From positions 33,893,204 through 33,957,203 of the forward strand of contig CM025850.1 in NCBI GenBank assembly GCA_003952965.2: a stretch of DNA of 64,000 nucleotides. The letters are read 5' to 3'. Below the pieces are notes generated by a model. The model was given only the letters and a program-made list of their open reading frames with translations, was not told the DNA's origin and made no database searches. Both the position numbers and the translations under genes were made by a program. The stretch comes from Morella rubra (lineage: Eukaryota; Streptophyta; Magnoliopsida; Fagales; Myricaceae). Shown here one piece after another: positions 1-10,978 of the stretch. Every line of letters starts with the position of its first letter. Position 1 is the stretch's first letter.

Positions 1-1368
1 AATTGCCCACATTACTTTAGCAGTGGGACTTTACATTTTTCAACAAGGACCGCGAAGCTAAAAGCATGGCATTGCTTTTGGGCTAAGAAGACTCCTATTT
101 GATAGAAAGATGGGTTAGGTGATGCAAGCCTTAGCATTAGCAAAAACGTTCGTCTTTTTCCCTACGCTGATGTTTATGGGAATAGGACCCTCGACACTTT
201 TTCTTCTACTCATAGGACTAGGCCTTCTAATTTAGCCATGGTTAGAGCTAGCGACAGTACAGAGCCACAGAAAAAGGCCCAATAGTGCCTCTGTACCATC
301 GGATAAATATAAACAATAAAATAAAGACTACTGCTAGGTAATTATATTAACTCCCCCTAATAATATATTAACTCCCTTTTCTAGGTAATTGTATCTTAAA
401 ATTCAGTTTTGTAATCAATCATCCATTCAAAGGAATAAAATCAGGTACTAGAATCTCCCCTAATAATATTTTTTAAAAAATATTTTCACTTTTAGGACGA
501 TTTTAAAAAACTCACTATTTTTAAAAAAAATTTTTTACTCACTTAGAAAACAAAGCTCTCTCCCATTAGAATATCCCCAATTAGTGTAAAAAGTAAAATA
601 TATAATTTAATACTAAAATTATTAAAAAATCTAAAAAGAAAATTTAAGAAAAAAAAAGAAGAAAAAGTCGGGGTGAGGAGTTCCCATTTTGCATGTGTTA
701 AGCATATTATTTTTAAGAAAGGAAATTTGTTATATCTAGTCTTACTTATGCAACGGACTCGAACGGATCTAATTATTCCATTGAAAAATAATCGACTGAG
801 TGGGAGCACAATGACAAATCCTGGATAATCGAATTGTTCACACAATATATAATAGCAGTTAAGTCGATAACTCACTTGCATATAAAGAACTTATTAATTT
901 TATTCAAATAGAACACAAGCTCTTTCTAGTTAATAACATTTTAATATTCAATTTGAAAAACGTCCATATATAGTATAAACTTTCAACTGATATCATTTTT
1001 GTGATAAATCATCCCTACATGACAGGGTTACAGGAATAAAATCAGGATACTAATAGAGTCTCCCTGAATAGTATTATTGCAAAACTCAAAACCACATTAT
1101 TTTGGAACGTGATAACTGATATTACTGTTAGCAAGTCCAACTCCCGCGCCCATCCTGTGAAGCCTCCAATTGGAATTTGAAACATAATATTTGATCAGCT
1201 TATGAATGAAATTCAGAAGATAAAGAAAATAGAGAAATAGATGAAAACATATAAATGTATGCATGTATGTATATAATGATTTTCATTTTGCTTGTGGACG
1301 GACAGCTTGGAAGGAAAGTGGGGTATATTTACAAGGATCATGTCTAGTTAGCGCTACATGCATACATA

Positions 1369-1385
1369 CAGGGGCGGATACATAC

Positions 1386-1432
<47 letters not shown>

Positions 1433-1721
1433 TTTTTTTTGCTGCAGGGTGAATAATGCATTGATAATTGATACTTTGGAATTGAACTGGATTAAACTGT
1501 GATTAGGTTATGAAATTAGATTAATGAATTTTGTTTGTTTTAGATAATGGATAAGAAAATAGTATGGTACGTATATTTTAATATTTTTAGTATTTTTAGT
1601 CCTTACTTTTTGATATTTTAACTTTAAAATATTTTTTTGCATTACTTAGTAAAAAAAAAAAAATTGTCATTTTTTCCTTAGAAGTTCAACCCCCTTCATT
1701 GGATTCCTGGTTCCGCCACTG
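1369..1721. mobile_element. 353-bp hAT-like MITE inside block A
   Basis: The element begins CAGGGGCGGA and ends TCCGCCACTG, which makes a terminal inverted repeat of about 10 bp with one mismatch. It is bordered on both sides by CATACATA (1361-1368 and 1722-1729), an 8-bp direct repeat as hAT elements leave. Inside are a poly-T tract of about 37 bases, AT-rich DNA and no coding potential. Blocks B and C have the uninterrupted CATA-rich sequence at this place, so it inserted after the blocks duplicated. The target is itself a CATA microsatellite, so the duplication alone would be weak evidence; the inverted ends and the empty sites make the case. Confidence 0.75.
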
Positions 1722-2670
1722 CATACATACATGCAAGTATACATAAGTACATATGATATACCTTCATCCACCCATACATACATGCATGTATACATCTGTT
1801 ACAGATATATTTTGACTTACATGGATACAAACCTAATATTTGACCTTGTAGAGAGTTCTCTTTGTTAATAAGAAGAAAGAAACAAGCAAGTAATCATGAA
1901 AAAAAAAAAGAGACCGGATCACACCAAGCGAGAAAAAGGCTAATTAATTACCACTAAGTACTTACAATCCTTGTAGTAATGAATCTTAACAAATTATTCT
2001 TTGGGGTATAACTTTGAACAGATCGGTCTATGTGGTCTATTTTTTAGACATATAAGTCCTTTTATCCACCAAAAGTTAGACGATTAATGGAAGATCGATA
2101 TGGTCAGGGTCAAGATGTCCATTATCAGGATCAGATAACTTATCTCGGACCTTGTTCCTGTTAGTCAGCTAATTTTTGGTAGACATAAGGATTTATATGT
2201 CTGAAAAATGTACTACATGACCAGCATGTTCAAAATTTGTTGTGGGTTTTAAAGTACACATAATAAGCAAGGTAATTGAGGTACTAAAGTTTGCTATTAA
2301 AAAATTGCCTCAATAACGCTTAACATAAGAATTTGTGTCAATATCTAATTAGCAACTTGTACTCTAAGGATTATGTGTGTTTTGATTCTATATATGGTAA
2401 TACATTATGCACATCAGTTCTTTTTTTTTATATATATATCTTACTGAACTTAATGTTCATACAGATTTCTAAGAGTAAATGGGGATAATTTATGCACCCC
2501 AATGTTCAGATCAATGGAAGATTTCTAAGCCATGCATCATATGTGTTGTAAATTTTCTTGCTAAGATCATTTCACCAAGCAAAATGTGCCATGAACAATA
2601 TGTATATGAGACAATTAATCAATGAATAGAGAAGATGTTTAAAAACAATTTACCGATCCAAAACTAAAGT

Positions 2671-3156
2671 TCAGGGATTCTGCAAAGGTATCATATGATC
2701 TGAAGGAGGCCTAATTATCTTGATATTCTCTTCATAACACTTCACTAAGCATTTTGGAATACCGCGTGGATTTTCTAGTATCAGCTTGAAGCATTCTGAT
2801 ACGCACTTTCCGAGCTCAGCGTGCTTTGGGTCGTGAATGTTCTCCTTATGGATTTCCATGCACTCTTTAAACCCTTCGAGAATACACTTTTCAAACTTCA
2901 ACACGTGAAGTGGAAGCCAACTTTCCTCACAACTTTTGATTTTCTGTTCAAGAAAATCAGCGATTGGGCTTTGAACTTCATCATGATCAAGTTCATAAGA
3001 ATTATGATGAGGAGGTGGGATTGAAATTGAAGAGACAGGGTCGAGGTGATCATTAGCTTGCACTTCAACGAGAGCAATTAGGACAAGCAATATTCCCAGC
3101 AGCGCCATTATAAGTTTTATAGTATACTGGCTAGCCATCACTTTAAATTTTCTCAC
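2671..3156 (-). CDS. Small secreted cysteine-rich protein, array copy 1 (161 aa)
   Basis: This is a single-exon gene of unknown function. Residues about 8-34 form a hydrophobic signal peptide ending near VEVQA, so the product is probably secreted. A proline/serine-rich acidic linker follows (about 35-65), then a charged domain with seven cysteines. Their spacing is C-x14-C-x7-C-x18-C-x3-C-x13-C-x3-C. The last four match the alpha-hairpinin pattern (two CxxxC motifs separated by 8-15 residues), a fold known from plant antimicrobial and protease-inhibitor peptides. That link is inferred from spacing only. A second in-frame Met at residue 7 could be the real start. A TATA-like run lies about 60 bp upstream. 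Intact paralogs are at 13140-13628 (very similar) and 15180-15662 (more divergent). Confidence 0.8.
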   Translation of the reverse strand: MRKFKVMASQYTIKLIMALLGILLVLIALVEVQANDHLDPVSSISIPPPHHNSYELDHDEVQSPIADFLEQKIKSCEESWLPLHVLKFEKCILEGFKECMEIHKENIHDPKHAELGKCVSECFKLILENPRGIPKCLVKCYEENIKIIRPPSDHMIPLQNP

Positions 3157-3210
3157 TCTATGGAAGCTATATATAATATGATTAATGTGTGAATTAGTTT
3201 AGGTTGGAAG

Positions 3211-3220
3211 GATATATATA
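3211..3220 (-). promoter_or_regulatory. TATA box of cysteine-rich copy 1
   Basis: A TATATATA run lies about 60 bp upstream of the ATG at 3156, and the same arrangement recurs upstream of the block C gene near 13681-13691. Conservation in two blocks supports a core-promoter role, but AT-rich DNA makes chance matches common. Confidence 0.5.
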
Positions 3221-3593
3221 AGTACTAAACGCTTAGAGCAATTTTTTTTTATATAGGACCGCTGGGTGATTAATTAGGTGATATTTAGAAAAAGTCGATA
3301 ACTCTTGGGTCTTTAATAAGTTATTTTGATTTAAAAATTGAGACTTGGGAACCCTTCGGTTTAATTTGGGTTTTGGTGAATTAATTTGAGTAACGTATTT
3401 TGGTTAGCTAGCTAGGGTCATTATAAGATCCCAAAATAGAGTTAATTTCATTGTTAACATGAGAATCTAACAAGTGATGATTACCACGAACAACTAAAGA
3501 GCCACGGTTCATTATTAAAAATATTTTATCCAAAGACCCACCTAAAATTAAGGTTTAATTGAGAAAAAAACATAATTGGTTTGGAAAACGTGG

Positions 3594-3608
3594 TATATAT
3601 ATATATAT
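3594..3608. repeat. Short (TA)n tract, block A
   Basis: A 15-base TA run. The aligned tract in block C (14077-14108) is 32 bases, so this microsatellite changed length after the duplication. Confidence 0.9.
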
Positions 3609-3830
3609 TACATCTTAAGCAAGCTGGTAAAATGGTCTCATTGGTATAACACTTTCTAAAGGTCGTTTACAGGAGAGTTATAATTTAACCTGCGGTACTA
3701 AAGTAAAGAATTGGTAACGATCGGTTTAAAATCGTAAAACTTCAATTACGTCGAATGATTTCACCGCACCAATTGGAAACGATTTGAAAATATGAAAATA
3801 TAAGCCATATAATTATGAAATTAATTTAGA

Positions 3831-5180
3831 GCACTGTCACATTAGCAGCAAGATAGATTATGATGTCTAGACTGCTTTTATCAAACCTTTTCACTTGGAG
3901 GATCAAATCCAGACCCACCTTCCAAAATATAAAAAAATTAAAAATTACGTGCACTGCTCTAGCGTACAATTAATAGCTAACAAAGACAAATATCTTCGTA
4001 CACTATATTTTGTTTTCGGTGATGAAATACAGATATCCACTTCTTGACTTAAAAAAAAGAAAAAAGAAAAAAAGACAAATATGTTAGTGACTGATGATCA
4101 CTTAAACCTTATTGGTAGTTTAGGCGTATAAGATTTTAAGTTTGATAATTTGATGTGTTCATTACAAACGGTGAGATATATTTTGAAATTGTAAAGAGTC
4201 ATATATAAGTATGTGGAGTTTTGTTTTTGAAAAACAATAATATGTAATGGAGGAGGAATTTTTTCTTACTACAAAAGCCTATAACTAGAAGCTCAAATAT
4301 AGTGAGGCAAGAGCCAGCCCGTTTGAGATGGCATGTGTCTTCTCGTGATAGGAGATCCATAAAAAGAGCCTGTCATAGAAACTTTATAGAGAGTGGCAGC
4401 CCACGTGAGCAACTATGATTACCAAAGCCACAAACGGACGGTCCTAAAAGTGGAAGGAAAGGATAAAGAATTGGTCAAGCTTAGTCCAATCGAAAGGGGA
4501 CAAGTCTGACAGAGCCGACGCTTGGTGAAAGAGTGGATGAGACGGATAAGGTCTAAGGATGTCAGGGCCTGGATTGCAAAAAAGCCTAGGGCCCAGCAAG
4601 CCCTAAGGCCGAAGAGGAAGAAAAAGGATATAGGGGAGAAAAGGGAGAGAGGGAGAGGTACGCAATCTTTCTCTCTCATAATAGAGCCAATAAACAAAAA
4701 ATATAGAAAAATAACGATTAACAAAGTCATCGGAGAAATCCTCCTACAAGGAAGACCCTGTGTCCGAGTCTTTTTTTTTTTTTTACTTATAGGAGGAAGG
4801 AAGGAGTGTTTGAGCCTTTCAACCTGTGCCAAGCACTGATCCTCGGGCTCCTAGCCTAGTGAACTTTGTGATAGGCCGGTTAAATTTAGCTTCATCAATA
4901 TGATTAGCTCAATTGGGCTCAAAAGCTCAAACTAAAAAATTAAAAAGTGTATTCTGAGAGTACAATATATGTGTGCCTTTATATATGTATTCGATCTCAT
5001 TTTCATTTTTCTTTGGATCTTGATGCGTTTTATTTTACAGGAATTCACGTTTATTACTTTTATTATATTTAGTACTTGTATGTGTTACATAAAGCCCAGA
5101 TTCAGTTCCATAAGGCCCAACAGCCACATCTTCAAGATGAAAAACTACAAGGTTGAGCTATTCTCAATCCAGAATTAAAA
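3831..5180. other. Segment mostly absent from block C; GC-richer repeat-like core
   Basis: In block C the sequence passes from the equivalent of about 3840 almost directly to the equivalent of about 4935, so roughly 1.1 kb here has no counterpart. The core (about 4280-4860) is GC-richer than its surroundings, purine-rich on the plus strand, and looks like a retroelement LTR or similar repeat. I could not define ends, a target duplication or a primer-binding site. From about 4935 to 5180 homology to 14395-14500 resumes. The open frames at 4419-4832 look non-genic. Confidence 0.4.
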
Positions 5181-5189
5181 GAAAGATAG

Positions 5190-5640
5190 GACCGATTGTC
5201 TGCTCGTTGAGTTCCGAGTCTCTGTCTATGATCGGGATGTTTGGCTTTCAAATCTCCTGGAGCAATTATTCCATGGTCGCAAAACAAGGGCCTTGGACAG
5301 GAACCACATTTTATCCTACGTAACTATTTTACATATAAACTCTAACTACTGTAAATTGAATATACACGTGTGATAGAATAAAAATGTTGTCCCATATTAG
5401 AAAGAAGTAAAAAATGTGGGTGGTTATAGTATAGGTGAGCTCTAACCTATAACTAAGCATAAACTTTGAAGTTGGATGACGTCCCTATATGTTATATTAC
5501 GAGCGCCACAAGAAGACTCCCCAAAGTGTTTATCTCTCCAACACTACGCTTTCCTAGGAATTAATAAGAGAAACTTGGGCCTAATTGGTTACATGTAAAC
5601 AGTGTATTAAACTATATATAAACTTCGATAGATTTACTTA
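5190..5640. repeat. Intergenic repeat, duplicated at about 7340-7760
   Basis: The stretch starting near 5205 aligns with about 7360 onwards, including shared strings such as TTCCGAGTC and CGCAAAACAAGGGCCTT. The homology continues to about 5640 and 7755. A more diverged relative of its left part lies at about 17285-17470, outside the array. No coding capacity was seen. Confidence 0.7.
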
Positions 5641-5719
5641 AAATAAGAGAAAACGATTATATTTTGCAAGATACAGTCTTCAAACATATTCATTAATGTC
5701 ATCGGCTGTTATACGTACG

Positions 5720-7316
5720 GTTTCAAATAATTGACTGAGTTGGGAGCACAATGACAAATCCTAGATACTCGAATTATTTACACAATATATAATAACATGA
5801 GTTAAGTCAATAATTCACTTGGAGATAGAGAACTTATTAATTTTATTCAAATAGAACACAAGCTCTTTCTAGGTAATAACATTTTAAAATTCAATTTGAA
5901 AAACGTCCATAATAAGTATGAACTTTCAACTGATTTATATCATTTTTGTGATAAATCATCCCTACATGACAGGGTGACAGGAATAAAATCAGGTACTACT
6001 AAAGTCTCCCTGACTAGTATTATTACAAAACTCAAAACTACATATTATTTTGGAACGTGACAACTGATATAACTGCTAGCAAGTCCAGCTCCCACGCCCA
6101 TCCTGTGAAGCCTCCAGTTGGAATTTGAACCATAATATTGATCAGCTTATGAATGAAATTCAGAAGATAAAGAAAATAGATAAATAGATGAAAACATATA
6201 AATGTATGTATGCATGTATGATGTATGTGTATAATGATTTTCATTTTGCTTGTGGACGGACTTGGAAGGAAATTAAGTGGGGTATATTTACAAGGGATCA
6301 TGTCTAGTTACATGGCATACATACATGCAAGTATACATGACAAGTACCAAAAAAAAAAAACAAAATATACACAAGTACATATGATGTATCTTCATGCACC
6401 CATATATACCTACATATATACATCTAGTTATAGATATATTTTGACTTACATGGATACAAAACCTAATATTAAACAAGCAAGTAATCATGAAAAAACAAAA
6501 AAAGGATCACATTGAGCGAGAAAAGGCTAATTAATTACCACTACGTACTTACAATCCTTGTAGTAATGAATGTTAACAAATTATTCTTTGGGGTACAACT
6601 TTGAACGAATGTCTTTGTGGTCTATTTTTTAGACATATGGTTCTTCTTATCCACCACAAGTTAACTAATTAACGGAAAACCGATATGGAGTCAGGGTTAA
6701 GATGTCCATTATCTAGGTCAGATAGCCTATCTCGGACCTCGTTCCTATTAGCTAATCGGCTAATTTTTGGTGGACAAGAGGATTCATATGTCTGAAAAAT
6801 GGACTACATGGACCAGCAAGTTCAAAATTTGCTGTGGGTTTTAAAGTACACATTATAAGCAAGGTAATTGAGGTACTAAAGTTTGCTAACAAAAAATTGC
6901 CTCAATAACGCTTAACATAAGAATTTGTGTCAATATCTAATTAGCAACTTGTACTCTAAGGATTATGTGTGTTTTTTATGCTATGGTAATACAATATTAT
7001 GCACATCAGTTCTTAATTTTTTGTTCTTACCGAACTTAATGCATGTTCATACAGATTTCTAAGAGTAAATGGGGAGAAATATGCACTCCAATGTTCAGAT
7101 CAATGAATAGAGAAGATGTTTAGAAACACTTTACCGATCCAAAACTGAAGTTCAGGGATTCTGCAAAGATATGATCATATCATCTGAAGGAGGCTTAATT
7201 ATCTTGATATTCTCTTCATAACACTTCACTAAGCATTTTGGAATACCGCGTGGATTTTCTAGTATGCGTTTTGCTACGCACATTCCGAGCTCAGCGTGCT
7301 TTGGGTCGTCAATGTA
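5720..7316. repeat. Tandem block B of the cysteine-rich array
   Basis: This aligns with 880-2860 of block A and 11800-13310 of block C, and is closer to C in small indels. It lacks the MITE of block A. At about 7316 the homology stops inside the gene and the sequence switches to the intergenic repeat otherwise found near 5170, which implies a deletion of about 2.2 kb. The open frames in 6038-6515 also occur in diverged form in the other blocks and do not look coding. Confidence 0.8.
7152..7316 (-). pseudogene. Truncated cysteine-rich copy 2
   Basis: Only about the last 54 codons remain, from the ...DDPKHAEL... region to the stop. The signal peptide, the first three cysteines and the promoter are missing. 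One cysteine of the first CxxxC is replaced (the motif reads CVAKR). The break lies at the junction with the intergenic repeat. The surviving part is closest to the block C gene. No start is left, so it should not make a family protein. Confidence 0.8.
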
Positions 7317-7339
7317 CTTGTATGAATCCAGAATTTGCA

Positions 7340-7760
7340 GAAAGGGAGAACTGATTGCATGCTCATCGAGTTCCGAGTCTTTAATCGCGACGTTTGACTT
7401 TCAAATCTCCTAAAGCAATTATTCCATGTTCGCAAAACAAGGGCCTTAGACAGGAATCACATTTTACACGACATAACTATTTTACATGTAAACTTTGACT
7501 ACTATGCGCTGAATATACACGTGTGATATTAGGGTAAAAATATTGTTCCATATTAGAAAGAAGTCATAAACGTGGGTGGTTATAATATAACTAAGTTTAA
7601 GTTTTTAGGTTGAATGATGTCTCTATATGTTATATTAGACTCCCCAATGTGCTTGTCTCCTCCAACACTATGCTTTCTTAGGAATTAATAAGAGAAACTT
7701 GGGCCTAATTGGTTACGTGTAAATTGTGTGTCACTATATATAAACTTTGATAGATTTATC
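7340..7760. repeat. Second copy of the intergenic repeat
   Basis: This is the counterpart of 5190-5640, fused directly to the truncated gene of block B. No gene was seen in it. Confidence 0.65.
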
Positions 7761-7859
7761 ATGTGTACCAGATTTTTCAGCTCCTTCAAAAAAATGAAAA
7801 AAAAGCAAATGACAAAGAAGAATTTTTAGTTTTTTTTTTTTGTATTTTAATACCACTTG

Positions 7860-8634
7860 GCCTACCCTATCAGATAGCCAAGGCTTACAGGAAATATTAA
7901 TCATTGCTTTTTTGGCAAGCGAGAGAAATTTGTTGCACCGGATTTTTGTGAACTAAGCTGAAACCAACTTGATCTAATTAGAAAACATATTGATTAGGCT
8001 GGGGAGCGTCACGGCAAACCCTTGGATACTTAAACTAATTCCACATCCTAAGTATTAATTAAGTCAAAAACTCATTCACACATAATATGATTCGAATACA
8101 CACCTACACATTGGATATGATTCATCCTATAGTAAGAGTCTGTCTTTTCAACTATTTGAATTGTCGCCTTTGAAAGTGATCAAGTAGTCATATTTATCAA
8201 AAATAAATTAGTATAATACAGAATACAAATATTTCAGAGGGAGAGTATTTCAAATTTCTTTATCAAGCTGTAGGATATGTATAGCGAAAAAGGACATCTC
8301 TTAATACTGCGAATTAATAGGGTTTTGGTGAAAAGGGAGGAAAAACCCTTCAAAACTAAAGTGATGGAAAAGTAGGAAAGTTAAAAGAGAAATACATTTA
8401 TGGCATCCCTTCAGCTTAACTGAAATTCCCATGAATTAGAAAATTTTATGGAATATGAATACATACTAGCTGTCATAACACTTTCAAGATTAACATTGAA
8501 GAAAGACTGTGGATGATGAAAATTTAAATCCTAATGACCGTTTTACCCCTGGTCCAAACAGAACAGAAAAAAAAAAAAAAAACCTAATCGAAAATTAGAG
8601 CTCATCATGGACGTGGCAAAAAAAACCACATTGG
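7860..8634. repeat. Block D1, downstream flank of cysteine-rich copy 3
   Basis: This aligns with about 14505-15205 (block D2) from the segment beginning ATCAGATAGCCAAGG through the 3' end of the gene. It is interrupted at 8634 by a LINE and resumes at about 10757. No separate gene was seen. Confidence 0.8.
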
Positions 8635-10978
8635 ACTGGCTACTCCCACTGAGGCCAAGAATATTGATTTTTGTTTAAATTTATTCTCTCAGTGGTCTGG
8701 TCAAGCTCCAAATGCTCAAAAATCTTCCATTCTCATCACAGTTAATACTGACCGTTCTATCAGAGAACGTTTTGGTTTCTTACCTATGTCCACCTCTTCT
8801 CACCATCTGGGTCTGCCCTTAATGTTGCTAGGATCCAAATCTACAGCTTTTAAGGATTTCGAACATCGCATTGAACGCAAAATTTCTAAGTGGAAAGGCA
8901 AGCTTCTGTCTCAAGCAGGGAGAACTATGTTGATTAGATCAGTTGCTTCAGCTATTCCAATATATGGTATGTCATCTTTTTTGATTCCTCAATCAATTTG
9001 CAACACGATTGATTCCCAACTTAGGAAGTTTTGGTGGGGTTATCGAACAGATGGCAATAGACACCTCTCTCTTCACTCTTGGAATAAAATCTGCACTCCT
9101 AAGATAGTAGGTGGCATGGGTATAAAGAAAATGAAAGATATGAACTTGACGCTTATTTCCAAAATGGGCTGGATGATGACTTCTTCACAACATCAACCAT
9201 GGGTTAATTGTCTTCGAGCCAAATACCTCAAAAATGTAGAATTTATGCAGGTGGATAGAAAAACTTCCTCCTCTTGGATATGGAAGGGACTACTATCAAC
9301 TCGCTCTATTCTTTCTCAAGATCGTTGTTTCTTAGTGGGTAATGGTAAATCAATCCGCACTTGGCTGGATCCTTGGATTCCCCAATTACCTTCTTTCAAA
9401 CCTCAGCCTCTCATTGGCTCTCAAATATTGGATTCAGCATCTTTGGTCAGTCACTTAATTATTGATTCTCCTAGATCTTGGAAGGTTCATCTGTTAAACA
9501 ACACTTTCGACAGATCAACAGTTGCAAATATTCTTCAGATACATCTCCCTCCTCCTGGCACAATGGATAAAGAGGTCTGGACTCCTGATTCCAAAGGTCT
9601 TTTTATAGTCAAATCAGCTTACAGGTTAATCTCCTCAGATAGCTCATTAGTGTTGGCAAATGGACCATCTATCGACTGGAAAATATTATGGCAACTGAAA
9701 ATGCATGAGAGATTGAAATTTTCTTTTATGGAATGGCTTCCTCCCCACTCGCCATCGAATTGCTATGAATTTACAATCATCTTTTCAGGATGATTCAAAT
9801 TGTCTCTTCTGTGGTGATAGTTCTGAAACTCTTCAACATCTTTTGTTCTCCTGTTCTTATGTACTTCTTCTTTGGGTCTATCACCCTGGGCTTTAAATTT
9901 CATCATAGCTCTGTGCAGGAATGGATACAATGCATTTTAGTACCTTCAAGACTTCTTGGTATTTCAACCCGTGATAGTCATTCCTTTCAGTTGTTTGATG
10001 TTCTGTTATTAGATTCAGTGTGGATGGCTAGAAATAAACTGTTGCACGATTGTATTCGAATTGATCTTATGATGCTTCTTCAGCAAATCCTGCATACTCA
10101 TCAGGAACATAGAGCAGCATGGCAAGTTGCGCCAAAACTTCTTCAAAAAGTTCAAGCATCCTCATTTCTTCCAGGCAACTCTCTCCGCATAACATTTGAT
10201 GTCGCAATAGCATCTTTCTCTATGAGTGCAGTTATTATGTTTCACTCCAATGGGGATATTTTGCGTGCCTAGACCCAAGAATCTAGTACTACTGATCCAT
10301 TTGTCGGAGAAGCGGAAGTTGCTTGGTTGGCCTTGACTAAAGCATCAGGTCTACATATTTCCACCTTACTCTTTCAAGAAGATTCGCAATTTTAATGGAA
10401 AGCATTCTATTACCCTACCTGCAAGGATCCACGACCAATTTGGTCATCCCCTGGAAGATTGCATCGATTATCCATAGCTTCCAACCGCTCTTTTCCTCCA
10501 TTCCTTCTTTTTCTCCCTCTTATATTCCTCAAGCTGACAATTTGGAAGCTCAGTCATTAGCAGCCTGGGCGGCTGCCCACTCCTTTTCTGGAGACGTTCC
10601 TGCACCTTTTCTTCTTAATAGAAGCTTATGGAAGTTCAATGGTGTTAAACCTCCATAGCTTTGGCTTTTTTGGTTTTTTGGTTTTTTTTTATTGCTTTCT
10701 CGTTGTAGTTCGTTGCTTGCTTTTGATTTACATCATGTTCAAAAAAAAAAAAAAAACACATTGGGATGCTCCTTGATACGCTGTTCATAGCAATCCAATA
10801 AACATGTTGGAATACCACGCACATTTGAAAATATCATTTCATATCAATGTGCCAAACACCATTCAAGTTCAGCATGCTTTGGGTCGTCGGGGTTATCCTT
10901 ATGGATATCCAGGCATTCTTTAAAACTTCGTGAAATGCACTTCTTAAACTTAAGCACGTGGAGTGGCCAACTTTTTTA
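8609..10978 (-). pseudogene. Cysteine-rich copy 3, truncated and split by a LINE
   Basis: Two pieces of a D-type gene, 10757-10978 and 8609-8634, flank a 2.1-kb retrotransposon. Together they match the C-terminal half of the intact copy at 15180-15662. The 5' half, including the signal peptide, is missing: homology stops at about 10978 in a poly-A-like run. One extra base near 8616 also shifts the last codons. The LINE lies antisense to the gene. Confidence 0.8.
8635..10756 (+). mobile_element. 5'-truncated LINE (non-LTR retrotransposon) remnant
   Basis: This holds the C-terminal part of a plant L1-type ORF2. The open frame starts upstream of the Met at 8786, near 8648, and shows typical post-reverse-transcriptase sequence (HHLGLPL, GRTMLIRSV, FWWG, SWNKICTPK, GGMGIK). 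A frameshift near 9745 moves to a second frame carrying a zinc-binding motif (CLFCGDSSETLQHLLFSCSY). Later an RNase H-like piece (GEAEVAWLALTKA) follows a stop at 10270. The element ends in poly-A (10741-10756). A duplicated target of about 15 bp, AACCACATTGG versus AACACATTGG after an A run, lies at 8618-8634 and 10748-10764. The catalytic core is missing, so it is dead. Confidence 0.9.

Larger units (their letters stand above)
234..3830. repeat. Tandem block A of the cysteine-rich gene array
   Basis: This block contains the first cysteine-rich gene and long flanks that recur in block C (about 11022-14360) and partly in block B (about 5720-7316). The shared start is a roughly 50-bp segment around 234-290 that reappears at 11022-11073. 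Homology then runs through 340-460, 880-1360, 1730-2510 and 2625-3830. Block A has its own insertions: a 353-bp MITE and about 110 bp around 2515-2625 that are missing from B and C. Bases 1-233 show no recognisable feature. Homology was judged by eye, so the edges are approximate. Confidence 0.8.

Noticed and set aside
1263..1502. Open frame of 79 codons running through a poly-T tract
   Set aside because: It is created by the poly-T of the MITE; the translation is a run of Phe with no motif.
4419..4839. Overlapping open frames on both strands
   Set aside because: Low-complexity Lys/Arg/Ser-rich translations in repeat-like DNA that is absent from the sister block; no homology or splice signals.
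9790..10272. Separate gene after the LINE open frame
   Set aside because: The frame is a frameshifted continuation of the LINE ORF2. The zinc-binding and RNase H-like motifs belong to the same element.
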